Origin: an uncultured Clostridia bacterium
GTDB lineage: Bacteria; Bacillota; Clostridia; Oscillospirales; Ruminococcaceae
Length of the DNA: 23,271 nt
Reading direction: 5' to 3'
NCBI GenBank assembly: GCA_947632425.1
Contig: CANRPG010000007.1
Location: forward strand, 1 to 23,271
Under the pieces are notes generated by a model, which did not search any database, was not told the DNA's origin, and saw nothing but the letters and a program-made list of their open reading frames with translations. Each line of letters begins with the position of its first letter. Position 1 is the stretch's first letter. Both the position numbers and the translations under genes were made by a program. Positions 7,513 through 15,462 of the stretch are shown in pieces.

Positions 7513-8376
7513 ATGCAGACAGGCAGCGACCTTCTGGAGCTTATTGACAACAAGTATCCGCAGATGTCGAAAGGTCAGAAAATCATAGCCGACTATATCA
7601 GAGAGCATTACGACAAAGCCGCGTTCATGACCGCGCTGAAATTCGGTCAGACGGTGGGCGTGAGCGAGAGCACGGTGGTAAGGTTTGCCTCCGAGCTGGG
7701 CTTTGAGGGCTACCCCGAGTTGCAGACCGCCTTGCAGGATCTTATGCGAAGCAAGCTGACATCGGTGCAGAGGATAGAGATAGCCTCCGACAAGATAGGC
7801 GACGACGACATACTCGATGCGGTGTTGCAGCATGATATCGAGCAGATACGCCACACCCTTGACGAGACCGACAGACAAGACTTCAACATGGCGGTGGACA
7901 GAATATCGACCTGCCATACCATATATATAATAGGCGCAAGGAGCAGCGCATCACTGGCGCAGTTTCTAACACACTATTTCAACCTTATCTTTCCGCGCGT
8001 AAAGCTGGTGCATGCATCTACAAGAAGCGAGCTTTTCGAGCAGATTCTGCGCATTGACGAAAAAGATGTGCTTATCGCCATTTCGTTTCCTCGCTATTCA
8101 AGACAGACCATAGAGGCAATTCGCTATGCACATTCGCGCGGCGCAGGGGTAGTAGCCATTACCGACTGCGCATCATCTCCGCTGACACAGTTTTCTGATT
8201 ATGACCTTTTCGCTAAAAGCGATATGGCTTCTTTTGTAGATTCGCTTGTAGCGCCGCTGAGCGTTATAAATGCGCTTATTGTTGCCGTTACAAGAAATTT
8301 AGAACGCTTAGAGGAGATCTGGCGCGAGTTTGAGGTATACGAACCTGCCAAAAGCGGCGACGAGGACGGCAAATGA
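7513..8376 (+). CDS. MurR/RpiR-family transcriptional regulator with SIS domain
   Basis: A cytoplasmic regulator of 287 residues. Residues 1-78 form an HTH_6 domain (KGQKIIADYIREHYDKAAFM, then SESTVVRFASELGFEGYPEL as the recognition region). Residues about 125-260 form a SIS (sugar isomerase) domain (IYIIGARSSASLAQFLTHYF, ISFPRYSRQTIEAIRYAHSR) that usually senses a phosphosugar. No sugar-catabolic or amino-sugar genes lie nearby, so the ligand and targets cannot be read from context. GAGAGGAAG lies about 9 nt before ATG 7513. The last codons overlap the next gene by 4 bp (ATGA), linking it to the flavoprotein gene. Length is normal for the family (about 280-290). Confidence 0.92.
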   Translation: MQTGSDLLELIDNKYPQMSKGQKIIADYIREHYDKAAFMTALKFGQTVGVSESTVVRFASELGFEGYPELQTALQDLMRSKLTSVQRIEIASDKIGDDDILDAVLQHDIEQIRHTLDETDRQDFNMAVDRISTCHTIYIIGARSSASLAQFLTHYFNLIFPRVKLVHASTRSELFEQILRIDEKDVLIAISFPRYSRQTIEAIRYAHSRGAGVVAITDCASSPLTQFSDYDLFAKSDMASFVDSLVAPLSVINALIVAVTRNLERLEEIWREFEVYEPAKSGDEDGK

Positions 8377-9611
8377 GCGGCGAAGCTCTGATAATCGGCG
8401 GCGGTGCGGCAGGAATGTTCTGCGCTGTGTGTCTGGCTCGCGGCGGCGTTGAGTGTACGGTGCTAGAGAAAAATGCTTCCACAGGCAAAAAGATGATGAT
8501 AACAGGCAAGGGAAGATGCAACGTCACCAACAACTGCGATGCCGATACGGTCATTAAAAACATTCCGCGCAACCCAAAATTTATGTACAGTGCGCTGTAT
8601 AATTTTTCGCCGAAAGATACAATGAAGTTTTTTGAAGACCTCGGCGTTGAGCTAAAAACAGAGCGCGGCAATAGGGTCTTCCCCGTGAGCGATAAAGCCG
8701 CAACCGTGGTGAACGCCTTGCAGCATGAGATGAAACGCCTCGGCGTGCGCGTGCTTAAAGAGAACGTCAAAGATATAGCTCTGAACGACGGCAAAAAGAT
8801 AGTTACTACCGATAAAGATACCCATTTTTCGCAGAATGTCATAATAGCCACAGGCGGCAAAAGCTACCCTGCCACAGGCTCTACGGGCGACGGCTATATT
8901 TTAGCGCAAAAGCTCGGTCATACCGTTACAGATGTTTCCCCTGCGCTCGTGCCGCTTGTAATTAAGGGTGGCGAGGCTGCGCAGATGATGGGGCTTTCGC
9001 TTAAAAATGTCACCTTAACTCTTACAGATATAAAAAAGAATAAAACGCTTTATAAAGAATTGGGCGAGATGATTTTCACACATTTCGGCATTTCGGGGCC
9101 GCTCACACTGTCGGCAAGTTCGCATATACAGGCTATGGAAAAGGACAGATACTGCGCCGATATTGACCTGAAACCTGCCCTTTCAAAAGAGCAGCTCGAT
9201 GTGCGTATACTGCGTGACTTTTCGCAGGAGAAAAACCGCGATATTGCAAATTCTCTCGGCAGGCTGCTGCCGTCGTCAATGATACCTGTCATAATAAAAC
9301 GCAGCGGCATACCGCCCGAAACAAAGGTTAATTCCGTCACCAAAGAGCAGCGTGCGCGCCTTGTTGACCTTTTAAAATGTTTCAGACTATATATCGACGG
9401 ATTTCGACCGATAGAAGAAGCTATAATCACAAGAGGCGGAGTAAACGTTAAGGAAATAGACCCGAAAACTATGCAGTCAAAGCTGTGTAAGGGCGTTTAC
9501 TTTATCGGCGAGGTGCTCGATGTAGATGCCTACACAGGCGGCTTTAACCTGCAAACAGCGTTCTCAACGGCGTATGCCTGCGCCGAAAGCATAAAGAATA
9601 ACGGAGGATAA
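8373..9611 (+). CDS. FAD-dependent oxidoreductase, HI0933/YhiN/BaiN family
   Basis: A 412-residue flavoprotein. The N-terminal dinucleotide-binding motif is LIIGGGAAGMFCAVCLARGG (G9-x-G-x-x-G14) followed by the acidic strand end LEKN. GKGRCNVTN, IIATGGKSYPATGSTGDGY and the C-terminal FAD-contact region GGVNVKEIDPKTMQSK with YFIGEVLDVDAYTGGFNLQ are hallmarks of the HI0933 family. Gut members called BaiN have been reported to reduce bile-acid intermediates, but most members are uncharacterised housekeeping flavoproteins and nothing here supports a bile-acid role. Its start overlaps the regulator stop, and its stop is 2 bp from the cmk-plsC start, so it is part of a tightly coupled unit. Confidence 0.9.
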   Translation: MSGEALIIGGGAAGMFCAVCLARGGVECTVLEKNASTGKKMMITGKGRCNVTNNCDADTVIKNIPRNPKFMYSALYNFSPKDTMKFFEDLGVELKTERGNRVFPVSDKAATVVNALQHEMKRLGVRVLKENVKDIALNDGKKIVTTDKDTHFSQNVIIATGGKSYPATGSTGDGYILAQKLGHTVTDVSPALVPLVIKGGEAAQMMGLSLKNVTLTLTDIKKNKTLYKELGEMIFTHFGISGPLTLSASSHIQAMEKDRYCADIDLKPALSKEQLDVRILRDFSQEKNRDIANSLGRLLPSSMIPVIIKRSGIPPETKVNSVTKEQRARLVDLLKCFRLYIDGFRPIEEAIITRGGVNVKEIDPKTMQSKLCKGVYFIGEVLDVDAYTGGFNLQTAFSTAYACAESIKNNGG

Positions 9612-9613
9612 CT

Positions 9614-10990
9614 ATGGGTGTAAATATTGCGCTTGACGGTCCCTCGGGGGCTGGAAAATCAACAATAGCCAAAATGCTCTCTGAAAAAATGGGGTATATC
9701 TATGTCAATACCGGCGAGCTTTACAGGGCGGTCGCGCTGTATATGCTGCGCGGCGAGGTAGATATACAAAACGACGAGGCAGTGGCGCAAAAGCTCCCCG
9801 AAATAAAGATAAGCATTGAATTTGTAGACGGCTTTCAGCACGTTATGCTGTGCGGCGAGGACGTGACTTCTCTGCTGCGCACCCCCGAAGTTTCAATGTG
9901 CGCTTCAACAGTCTCGGCTGTGCCTGCGGTGAGAGAGTTTTTGCTCTCAATGCAGCGCGACTTAGCCAAGCGCTATGATACCGTAATGGACGGCAGAGAT
10001 ATAGGCACGGTCGTGCTGCCAAACTGCGACGTTAAAATTTTCCTTACCGCCTCGGCAGAAGAAAGAGCCATGCGCCGCTTCAAAGAGCTTCAGGCAGCCG
10101 GCGACAGCTCTACCTATGAGCAGGTTTTAGAAGATATAAATCAGCGCGACTATAACGACAGCCACCGCGATATCGCGCCCCTCAAAAAGGCAGACGATGC
10201 AGTCGAAGTTGATACCACACAGTATGACTTGCAGCAGTCGGTGCAGATGATCTCAGATGTTATAGAGAAAAAACTCGCCGAGCGTAAAGAGCAGGAGAAG
10301 AAAACATCACGCCGCGAGCTTATAGACCTTGACGATATAAAGCCCGTCACGAACCCTAAAAAAATAGGCTTCATAAAGCTGTTTTTCTATGGAATAGTCA
10401 GGTGGATCATCTTTATTATATATAAGATAAAGTTCGATATAGTATATGAGGGACTGGAGAACCTGCCGAAAACAGGCTCGCATATCATAGCTTCAAACCA
10501 CCGCAGCTACCGCGACCCCGTGTTCGCCGCTATGAGAATACGTGTGCCTTGCAGCTTTATGGCGAAGGAAGAGCTTTTCAAAGGCAATATTTTCTTCAAA
10601 TGGCTGATAACCTTCCTCGGCGCGTTCCCCGTGGTGCGCGGCAGCGGCGATACAAGCGTTATTAAAGAGTCTGTAAAACGACTAGAAATGGGCAGAAATC
10701 TTGTAATCTATCCCGAGGGTACGCGCTCTAAAGACGGCAAACTAGGCAGAGGTAAAACAGGCGTGGCGCTTATTGCAGCGCTCGCGCAAGTGCCGGTAAT
10801 ACCCCTCGCAATATCTTTCAAAGGCGAAAAACTTAAATTCAGACAAAAGGTCATAATCTCCTATGGCAAACCGATAAGCCCCGAGGAGCTCAGACTTGAA
10901 AGCGCAAATATCCGCGATATGAAATCTGTAAAGGATAAGATCATGGGCAGTATAGCCTCTATGGTGGACTCAAATGTTAATAAATTGTAA
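9614..10990 (+). CDS. Fusion: cytidylate kinase + 1-acylglycerol-3-phosphate acyltransferase
   Basis: A 458-residue two-domain protein. Residues 1-220 are cytidylate kinase (Cmk), which phosphorylates CMP/dCMP with ATP: P-loop GPSGAGKS (9-16), MDGRDIGTVVLP, and the lid region RRFKELQ to QRDYNDSHRDIAPL. A charged linker (about 222-245) leads to a hydrophobic segment and a PlsC domain (about 255-458), which makes phosphatidate. It has NHRSYRD with the HX4D pair H296 and D301, FPVVRG, and PEGTRS with EGTR at 368-371. Both halves keep their active-site residues. In many Clostridia cmk and plsC are adjacent separate genes upstream of ispH-rpsA, so this is a fusion of neighbours in the same order. 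GGAGG lies 7 nt before the start. The 3' end overlaps ispH-rpsA by 17 bp. Confidence 0.92.
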   Translation: MGVNIALDGPSGAGKSTIAKMLSEKMGYIYVNTGELYRAVALYMLRGEVDIQNDEAVAQKLPEIKISIEFVDGFQHVMLCGEDVTSLLRTPEVSMCASTVSAVPAVREFLLSMQRDLAKRYDTVMDGRDIGTVVLPNCDVKIFLTASAEERAMRRFKELQAAGDSSTYEQVLEDINQRDYNDSHRDIAPLKKADDAVEVDTTQYDLQQSVQMISDVIEKKLAERKEQEKKTSRRELIDLDDIKPVTNPKKIGFIKLFFYGIVRWIIFIIYKIKFDIVYEGLENLPKTGSHIIASNHRSYRDPVFAAMRIRVPCSFMAKEELFKGNIFFKWLITFLGAFPVVRGSGDTSVIKESVKRLEMGRNLVIYPEGTRSKDGKLGRGKTGVALIAALAQVPVIPLAISFKGEKLKFRQKVIISYGKPISPEELRLESANIRDMKSVKDKIMGSIASMVDSNVNKL

Positions 10991-13004
10991 ATTTTTTGTT
11001 GCAAAGTCCGCAGGTTTTTGTTTTGGTGTAGACAGAGCCGTAAAAATAGTGTATAATAGTTTAGATAGTAGGCGTAAGGTGACCACTCTCGGCCCTATTA
11101 TCCATAATAACGATGTCGTCAGCAAACTTGAAGCCAAAGGCGTGTCGGTAATAAATTCGCCCGACGAAGCCACGGCTGATATGAAAGTGATAATTCGTTC
11201 GCACGGCGTGGGCAAACAGGTCTATAAACAGCTTGAAGAAAAGGGCTGTGAGATTGTAGATGCCACCTGCCCGTTCGTCGCTAGGATACATAAAGCGGCG
11301 TATGACCAAAGCGCAGGCGGCAAAACAGTGCTGATAGCAGGGGATAAAGACCACCCCGAGGTAAAGGGCATTGCCGACCACTGCGTTTCAAAGCCTTATG
11401 TATTTGCAGATGCCGAGGAGCTTGCAAAGCTTATAGACGAGCATGGACTTGCGGACAAAAAAGTCGCAGTGCTCTCGCAGACAACATATAATACCGAAAT
11501 GTGGCAGCGCTGTCGTCAGGTTATAGACGAAAAGCTCAAAAACGCCACAGTGTTCGATACTATATGCAGCGCTACCGAGCAGCGGCAGAAAGAGGCAGCG
11601 CAAATAGCCGCAAAGAGCGACATTATGCTTATCGTCGGCGGTAAGCACAGCTCAAATACCCATAAACTCGCCGAAATATGTGAGAAGCACTGTAAAACGT
11701 TTCTCATAGAAAATGCACAGGAACTATACGGCATAAATTTTTCAGATGCCGCTAATATAGGGATATCTGCCGGAGCATCGACACCGGCTTATATAATCAA
11801 GGAGGTACAACAGACAATGAGTGATATTATGAATGATGAGGGATTCAATTGGGTCGAGGAAATGGAGAATTCTCTGAAGCCTATACATATCGGAAAGAAA
11901 GTGACAGGCACTGTTCTGAGTGTAAACGCTAAGGGTGCTTTCGTGGATCTCGGTACAAAGCAGCAGGGCTTTGTTCCCGCTGATGAACTTACGTTTGACG
12001 CAAATGCCAAGCCTGAGGACATCGTAAAAGAGGGCGAGGAGGTAGAGCTTCTCGTGCTGAAAACAAACGATCAGGAAGGCATGGTCACTCTTTCAAAGAA
12101 GAAAGTAGATGCCGCAAAGGGCTTTGAAGAAGTGCAGACTGCCTATGACGAGGGCAGAGTGCTCAAAGGCGTTGTTACAAACGTAGTCAAGGGCGGCGTA
12201 ACTATCAATTATAACGGAGTGAGAGTGTTCGTTCCCGCATCTCAAGCTACCGCAAGGCGCGACGATGACCTGAATGAACTTCTGAAAAAGGAAGTTGACT
12301 TCAAGCTGCTGGAAGTTCAGGCTAACAGACAAAGAGCCGTTGGTTCTATAAGAGCCGTTGCCAAAGAGGCAAGAGCGGCTGCAAGAGCCAAGTTCTTTGA
12401 GAATACTCAGGCAGGTGATACCGTAAAGGGTACAGTAAAGTCAATAACAGACTACGGCGTGTTCGTTGACCTCGGCGGTATTGACGGTCTTGTAAGAAAG
12501 CCCGACCTTTCATGGCAGAGAGTAAAGCACCCCTCCGATGTCGTTTCTATAGGCGATGAGGTAGAAGTTTTCGTTAAGGATATAGATGCCGAGAACGGCA
12601 AGATCGCTCTCTCTTATAAGAAAGAAAGCGATAACCCGTGGAACAAGTTTGTTGAGAACTATGCGGTAGGACAGGAAATTGAAGTTACCGTTGTTTCGCT
12701 TACTTCATTTGGCGCGTTTGCACAGGTCATTCCTGGCGTTGACGGTCTTATCCATATCTCGCAGATAGCTAATACCAGAGTAAACAGTGTCGGCGATGTT
12801 CTGAAAGTCGGCGATAAGGTAATGGTAAAGATCACCGAGATAAACAGCGATACACATCGTATCAGTCTCTCGATAAGAGCGCTTCTCCCCGATGAACCGA
12901 TAGCTGAAGAAACACAGGAAACTGCTGAAGAAGTAGATACCACCGAAGAAGCTGAGGCAGAAGCTCAGCAGGAAGATACCGCGGCAGATACGGCAGAGGA
13001 ATAA
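10974..13004 (+). CDS. ispH-rpsA: Fusion: IspH (HMBPP reductase) + ribosomal protein S1
   Basis: A 676-residue fusion. Residues 1-280 are IspH, the iron-sulphur enzyme giving IPP and DMAPP in the last step of the MEP isoprenoid pathway; the three cluster cysteines are present at C16 (GFCFGV), C99 (DATCPFV) and C198 (DTICSATEQRQ). From about residue 282 the protein is S1-like, with four S1 RNA-binding repeats (about 305-375, 392-455, 478-547, 564-633) and an acidic tail rich in Glu. Such IspH-S1 fusions are known in Clostridia. An AAGGAGGT sequence lies 10 nt before the in-frame ATG 11817 (M282), so a free S1 of 395 residues could also be made. Lysine codons shift from about 11 AAG:16 AAA in the IspH half to about 22:9 in the S1 half (hand count). 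Confidence 0.95.
   Translation: MLINCKFFVAKSAGFCFGVDRAVKIVYNSLDSRRKVTTLGPIIHNNDVVSKLEAKGVSVINSPDEATADMKVIIRSHGVGKQVYKQLEEKGCEIVDATCPFVARIHKAAYDQSAGGKTVLIAGDKDHPEVKGIADHCVSKPYVFADAEELAKLIDEHGLADKKVAVLSQTTYNTEMWQRCRQVIDEKLKNATVFDTICSATEQRQKEAAQIAAKSDIMLIVGGKHSSNTHKLAEICEKHCKTFLIENAQELYGINFSDAANIGISAGASTPAYIIKEVQQTMSDIMNDEGFNWVEEMENSLKPIHIGKKVTGTVLSVNAKGAFVDLGTKQQGFVPADELTFDANAKPEDIVKEGEEVELLVLKTNDQEGMVTLSKKKVDAAKGFEEVQTAYDEGRVLKGVVTNVVKGGVTINYNGVRVFVPASQATARRDDDLNELLKKEVDFKLLEVQANRQRAVGSIRAVAKEARAAARAKFFENTQAGDTVKGTVKSITDYGVFVDLGGIDGLVRKPDLSWQRVKHPSDVVSIGDEVEVFVKDIDAENGKIALSYKKESDNPWNKFVENYAVGQEIEVTVVSLTSFGAFAQVIPGVDGLIHISQIANTRVNSVGDVLKVGDKVMVKITEINSDTHRISLSIRALLPDEPIAEETQETAEEVDTTEEAEAEAQQEDTAADTAEE
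11029..11057 (+). promoter_or_regulatory. Possible internal promoter in the ispH coding region
   Basis: TAGACA (11029-11034), a 17-bp spacer and a perfect TATAAT (11052-11057) occur 55 bp inside ispH-rpsA. Transcripts from here would lack the IspH start but include the whole S1 part with its own ribosome binding site. It could equally be a chance match within coding sequence. Confidence 0.3.
11799..11819 (+). promoter_or_regulatory. Internal Shine-Dalgarno and start codon for free S1
   Basis: AAGGAGGT (11799-11806) is followed after 10 nt by ATG 11817-11819, in frame with the fusion and exactly at the IspH/S1 domain boundary (M282). It is the best anti-16S match of the whole ispH-rpsA region and far better than the signal before the fusion start at 10974. 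Confidence 0.65.
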
Positions 13005-13016
13005 CTTTGCATTTAC

Positions 13017-13049
13017 AGGGGGCGTATATTGCGTCCCCCTTTCTATTTT
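13017..13049 (+). terminator. Intrinsic terminator after ispH-rpsA
   Basis: AGGGGG (13017-13022) pairs with CCCCCT (13035-13040), with two further C-G pairs past one bulged base, and is followed by a T-rich tail (TTTCTATTTT). It lies 12 bp after the S1 stop codon. Confidence 0.8.
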
Positions 13050-13076
13050 CAGGCTAATGGTTTGGCATACCGAATA

Positions 13077-13098
13077 ATTTTGCCGTGCGTGGCAAAAT
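13077..13098. repeat. Perfect 8-bp inverted repeat upstream of the penicillin-binding protein gene
   Basis: ATTTTGCC (13077-13084), six bases, then GGCAAAAT (13091-13098). It lies 34 bp before the start codon at 13133 and after the terminator of the previous unit, in the place where the promoter region of the next unit must be. It has no T-tail, so an operator or a 5'-leader stem is more likely than a terminator. I could not define a convincing -35/-10 pair around it. Confidence 0.5.
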
Positions 13099-13132
13099 AA
13101 TATCAGTTTAAAATGTCTGAAAGGCGTATAAA

Positions 13133-15409
13133 ATGGAGAATAAAAAATATCAAAGCGCTAAGCGCAAAAAAATAATGAGAACAGTCAGCAAAACGTGCAG
13201 CGTGCTGGGTACGCTGCTCTGTTCGCTGATACTTATAATCGTCATAACAGGCTCGGTATTTGTTACAGCGATAACTATCTATGTCCTCAATTACTTTTCC
13301 GATTCAACTTCTGACTATGTCTCTCTTGAAGATATAAACCTTACCTATACTTCAAGAATACTCGCCCCCAACCCCGACTACGACGGCACTAACGAGCAGT
13401 GGGAAGTGTACTATACGCTTTCTTCCGAGGGCGACAGAATGATATGGACAGACCTTGAAGATATTTCAAGATATATGATAGATGCCGTAGTATGCTCCGA
13501 GGACGAAAGGTTCTATGACCACGACGGCGTTGACTTCAAACGTACTTTCGGCGCGTTCGTAAATATCTTCATACCTATATACGAGGGTCAGCAGGGTGGT
13601 TCTACCATAACTCAGCAGACTATCAAGAATATCACCCACGACGATGCCGCCAACGGCGTTGAGGGCGTTACCAGAAAAATAAGAGAGATATTCCGCTCTA
13701 TAAATACCGAAAGGACTTATTCAAAGGACGATATTCTGGAGGCGTACCTCAACGTTATATTCTTTGGCAGAGCCGAGGGATATAACTTCAATGGCGTGCA
13801 GGCAGCCAGCAATTTCTATTTTGCTAAAGACTGCAAAGATTTAACGCTCGCGCAGGCTGTAACGCTTACCGCAATAGTAAAGTCGCCTACCGAAAACAAC
13901 CCTTACTATAATATAGAAAACAACCGCGACAGAGCACAGTATATTTTAAGCGCAATGCTTGAAAACGGCGCTATTTCATCCGATGAGTATTATCAGGCTC
14001 TTGCAGACCTTGAATCGCTCGTTATCATCGGCGATGTCAACTACTCCACCGAGGGCGAAGCGCTTACCTCGCAGTCGTCAATATCCTCTTATTTTGTAGA
14101 TGCCGCAATAAATCAGGCGGTAGAAGAGATAATGGAGACATACGGTATTGATTACGATACCGCGAACGAGCGTCTCTACAGCGGCGGATATAAGATATAT
14201 ACAACCGTTGACCTTAATATGCAGCAAAAGCTCGAGGAAGCTTACCTCGACGACAGCAACTTCCAGTCGTATAATTTTGACGACGACGAGCTGCTAAGTT
14301 CCTTTATATGTATAGACTACAGCGGCAACGTGCTTGCGGTAGTCGGCAACAGGGGAGAGAAAACTAACGTGCGCGGCTGGAACAACGCTACCATGGCAGC
14401 AAGATCGCCCGGCTCTACCATAAAGCCGATAGCCGCTTATGCGCCGGCTATAGATCAGGATCTCGTAACATGGTCTACGCTCCTTAAAGATGAGCCTATA
14501 GACTTAGCTCCCGAAGGCAGCGATAAACAGCAGCTTTTCCCGAATAACTATTCCGATTACGGCGATGACGACCCCCACTGGACAAAGCAGAATATGACAG
14601 TCGCCAAAATGCTCGAAGAATCTACAAATACGGGCGCGGCGCAGCTTGTCAGAAAGCTCACACCGCAGTATTGTTTCAACTTCCTGCAAGGCTCGCTCGG
14701 CATAAGTACCCTTGTCGCGATGGACGACGCAGGCAGAAGCGATATTCAGTATGCGCCTATGACAGTCGGCGGACTTACAAGGGGTATGTACCTTTCGGAA
14801 CTCGTCTCCGCGTATGAGATATTCGGCAACGGCGGTATGTATTACGGTCATACGTTCGTTTCGCGTATAACAGACAGAGAAGATAAGGTCATCTATGACC
14901 ATAACGCTTACGGTACTGCCGCAATAGGCTCCGATACAGCGTATGTCATGAACAGAATGATGACTCAGGTAGTCGAGGGGCCGAACGGTACAGGCGCGGC
15001 TGCAAATCTCGATACGGTGGAAGTAGCAGCAAAAACGGGCACTTCGGAAAACTGGCAGGATCTCACCTTTGTAGCCTGCACGCCCGACTATGTGAGCGGT
15101 ATATGGATAGGCTATGAAAACCCTGAGATAATCGATATGTCCAAATATCAGAATATCGCAAAGATATGGAAAAATGTCTTTGGCGAGATAGCCGACAGCT
15201 CACCCAACAAGAGCTTCAAACCCGATAATAATGTCCAGCAGCTGGAATACTGTACTAAGACGGGTCTTATAGCATCGCCGAATTGTACTTCAAAAGCAAC
15301 GGGTTATTATAAGTCTGATAATATCCCCGAACAGTGCAAGTCCTGCAAAAAGGCAGATGACAAAAAGCCTGCCCAGTCGCAGACAACAACTACTACTCAG
15401 AACAGATGA
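13133..15409 (+). CDS. Class A penicillin-binding protein (PBP1A-type, transglycosylase/transpeptidase)
   Basis: A 758-residue bifunctional peptidoglycan synthase. It has a short basic cytoplasmic tail, one membrane anchor at residues about 22-53, then a GT51 glycosyltransferase domain (about 95-270). The catalytic glutamate is probably E123 in SEDERFYDHDGVD, followed by GGSTITQQ and the REIFRS-x-x-x-E-R region with EAYLNVIFFG. The transpeptidase domain carries S428-T-I-K431, S497-T-N499 and K634-T-G636. The C-terminus has C-x-x-x-x-G-x-x-x-S-x-x-C features and a Thr/Gln-rich tail (QSQTTTTTQNR). GAAAGG precedes the ATG by about 9 nt. It begins a new unit after the S1 terminator, and its stop codon lies just before the rRNA methyltransferase gene. 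Confidence 0.95.
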   Translation: MENKKYQSAKRKKIMRTVSKTCSVLGTLLCSLILIIVITGSVFVTAITIYVLNYFSDSTSDYVSLEDINLTYTSRILAPNPDYDGTNEQWEVYYTLSSEGDRMIWTDLEDISRYMIDAVVCSEDERFYDHDGVDFKRTFGAFVNIFIPIYEGQQGGSTITQQTIKNITHDDAANGVEGVTRKIREIFRSINTERTYSKDDILEAYLNVIFFGRAEGYNFNGVQAASNFYFAKDCKDLTLAQAVTLTAIVKSPTENNPYYNIENNRDRAQYILSAMLENGAISSDEYYQALADLESLVIIGDVNYSTEGEALTSQSSISSYFVDAAINQAVEEIMETYGIDYDTANERLYSGGYKIYTTVDLNMQQKLEEAYLDDSNFQSYNFDDDELLSSFICIDYSGNVLAVVGNRGEKTNVRGWNNATMAARSPGSTIKPIAAYAPAIDQDLVTWSTLLKDEPIDLAPEGSDKQQLFPNNYSDYGDDDPHWTKQNMTVAKMLEESTNTGAAQLVRKLTPQYCFNFLQGSLGISTLVAMDDAGRSDIQYAPMTVGGLTRGMYLSELVSAYEIFGNGGMYYGHTFVSRITDREDKVIYDHNAYGTAAIGSDTAYVMNRMMTQVVEGPNGTGAAANLDTVEVAAKTGTSENWQDLTFVACTPDYVSGIWIGYENPEIIDMSKYQNIAKIWKNVFGEIADSSPNKSFKPDNNVQQLEYCTKTGLIASPNCTSKATGYYKSDNIPEQCKSCKKADDKKPAQSQTTTTTQNR

Positions 15410-15416
15410 TATCTAT

Positions 15417-15444
15417 ATACGCCTTGGCTTATGCTTGGGCGTAT
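15417..15444. repeat. Inverted repeat between the penicillin-binding protein and methyltransferase genes
   Basis: ATACGCC (15417-15423) and GGCGTAT (15438-15444) are perfectly complementary across a 14-nt loop. They lie in the 53-bp gap between the PBP stop and the preferred rlmL start at 15463. A short T-run (15457-15462) comes 12 nt later, too far for a standard terminator. It may be a leader stem that tunes read-through or translation of rlmL. Confidence 0.35.
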
Positions 15445-15462
15445 GTGTTTGGATGTGTTTTT

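Noticed and set aside
14504..14902. Minus-strand ORF of 132 residues inside the penicillin-binding protein gene
   Set aside because: Shadow of the transpeptidase domain.
15406..15462. Extended start of the rRNA methyltransferase overlapping the PBP stop
   Set aside because: The extra 19 residues are hydrophobic, unlike the family, and cover an inverted repeat; the family-like N-terminus begins at 15463.
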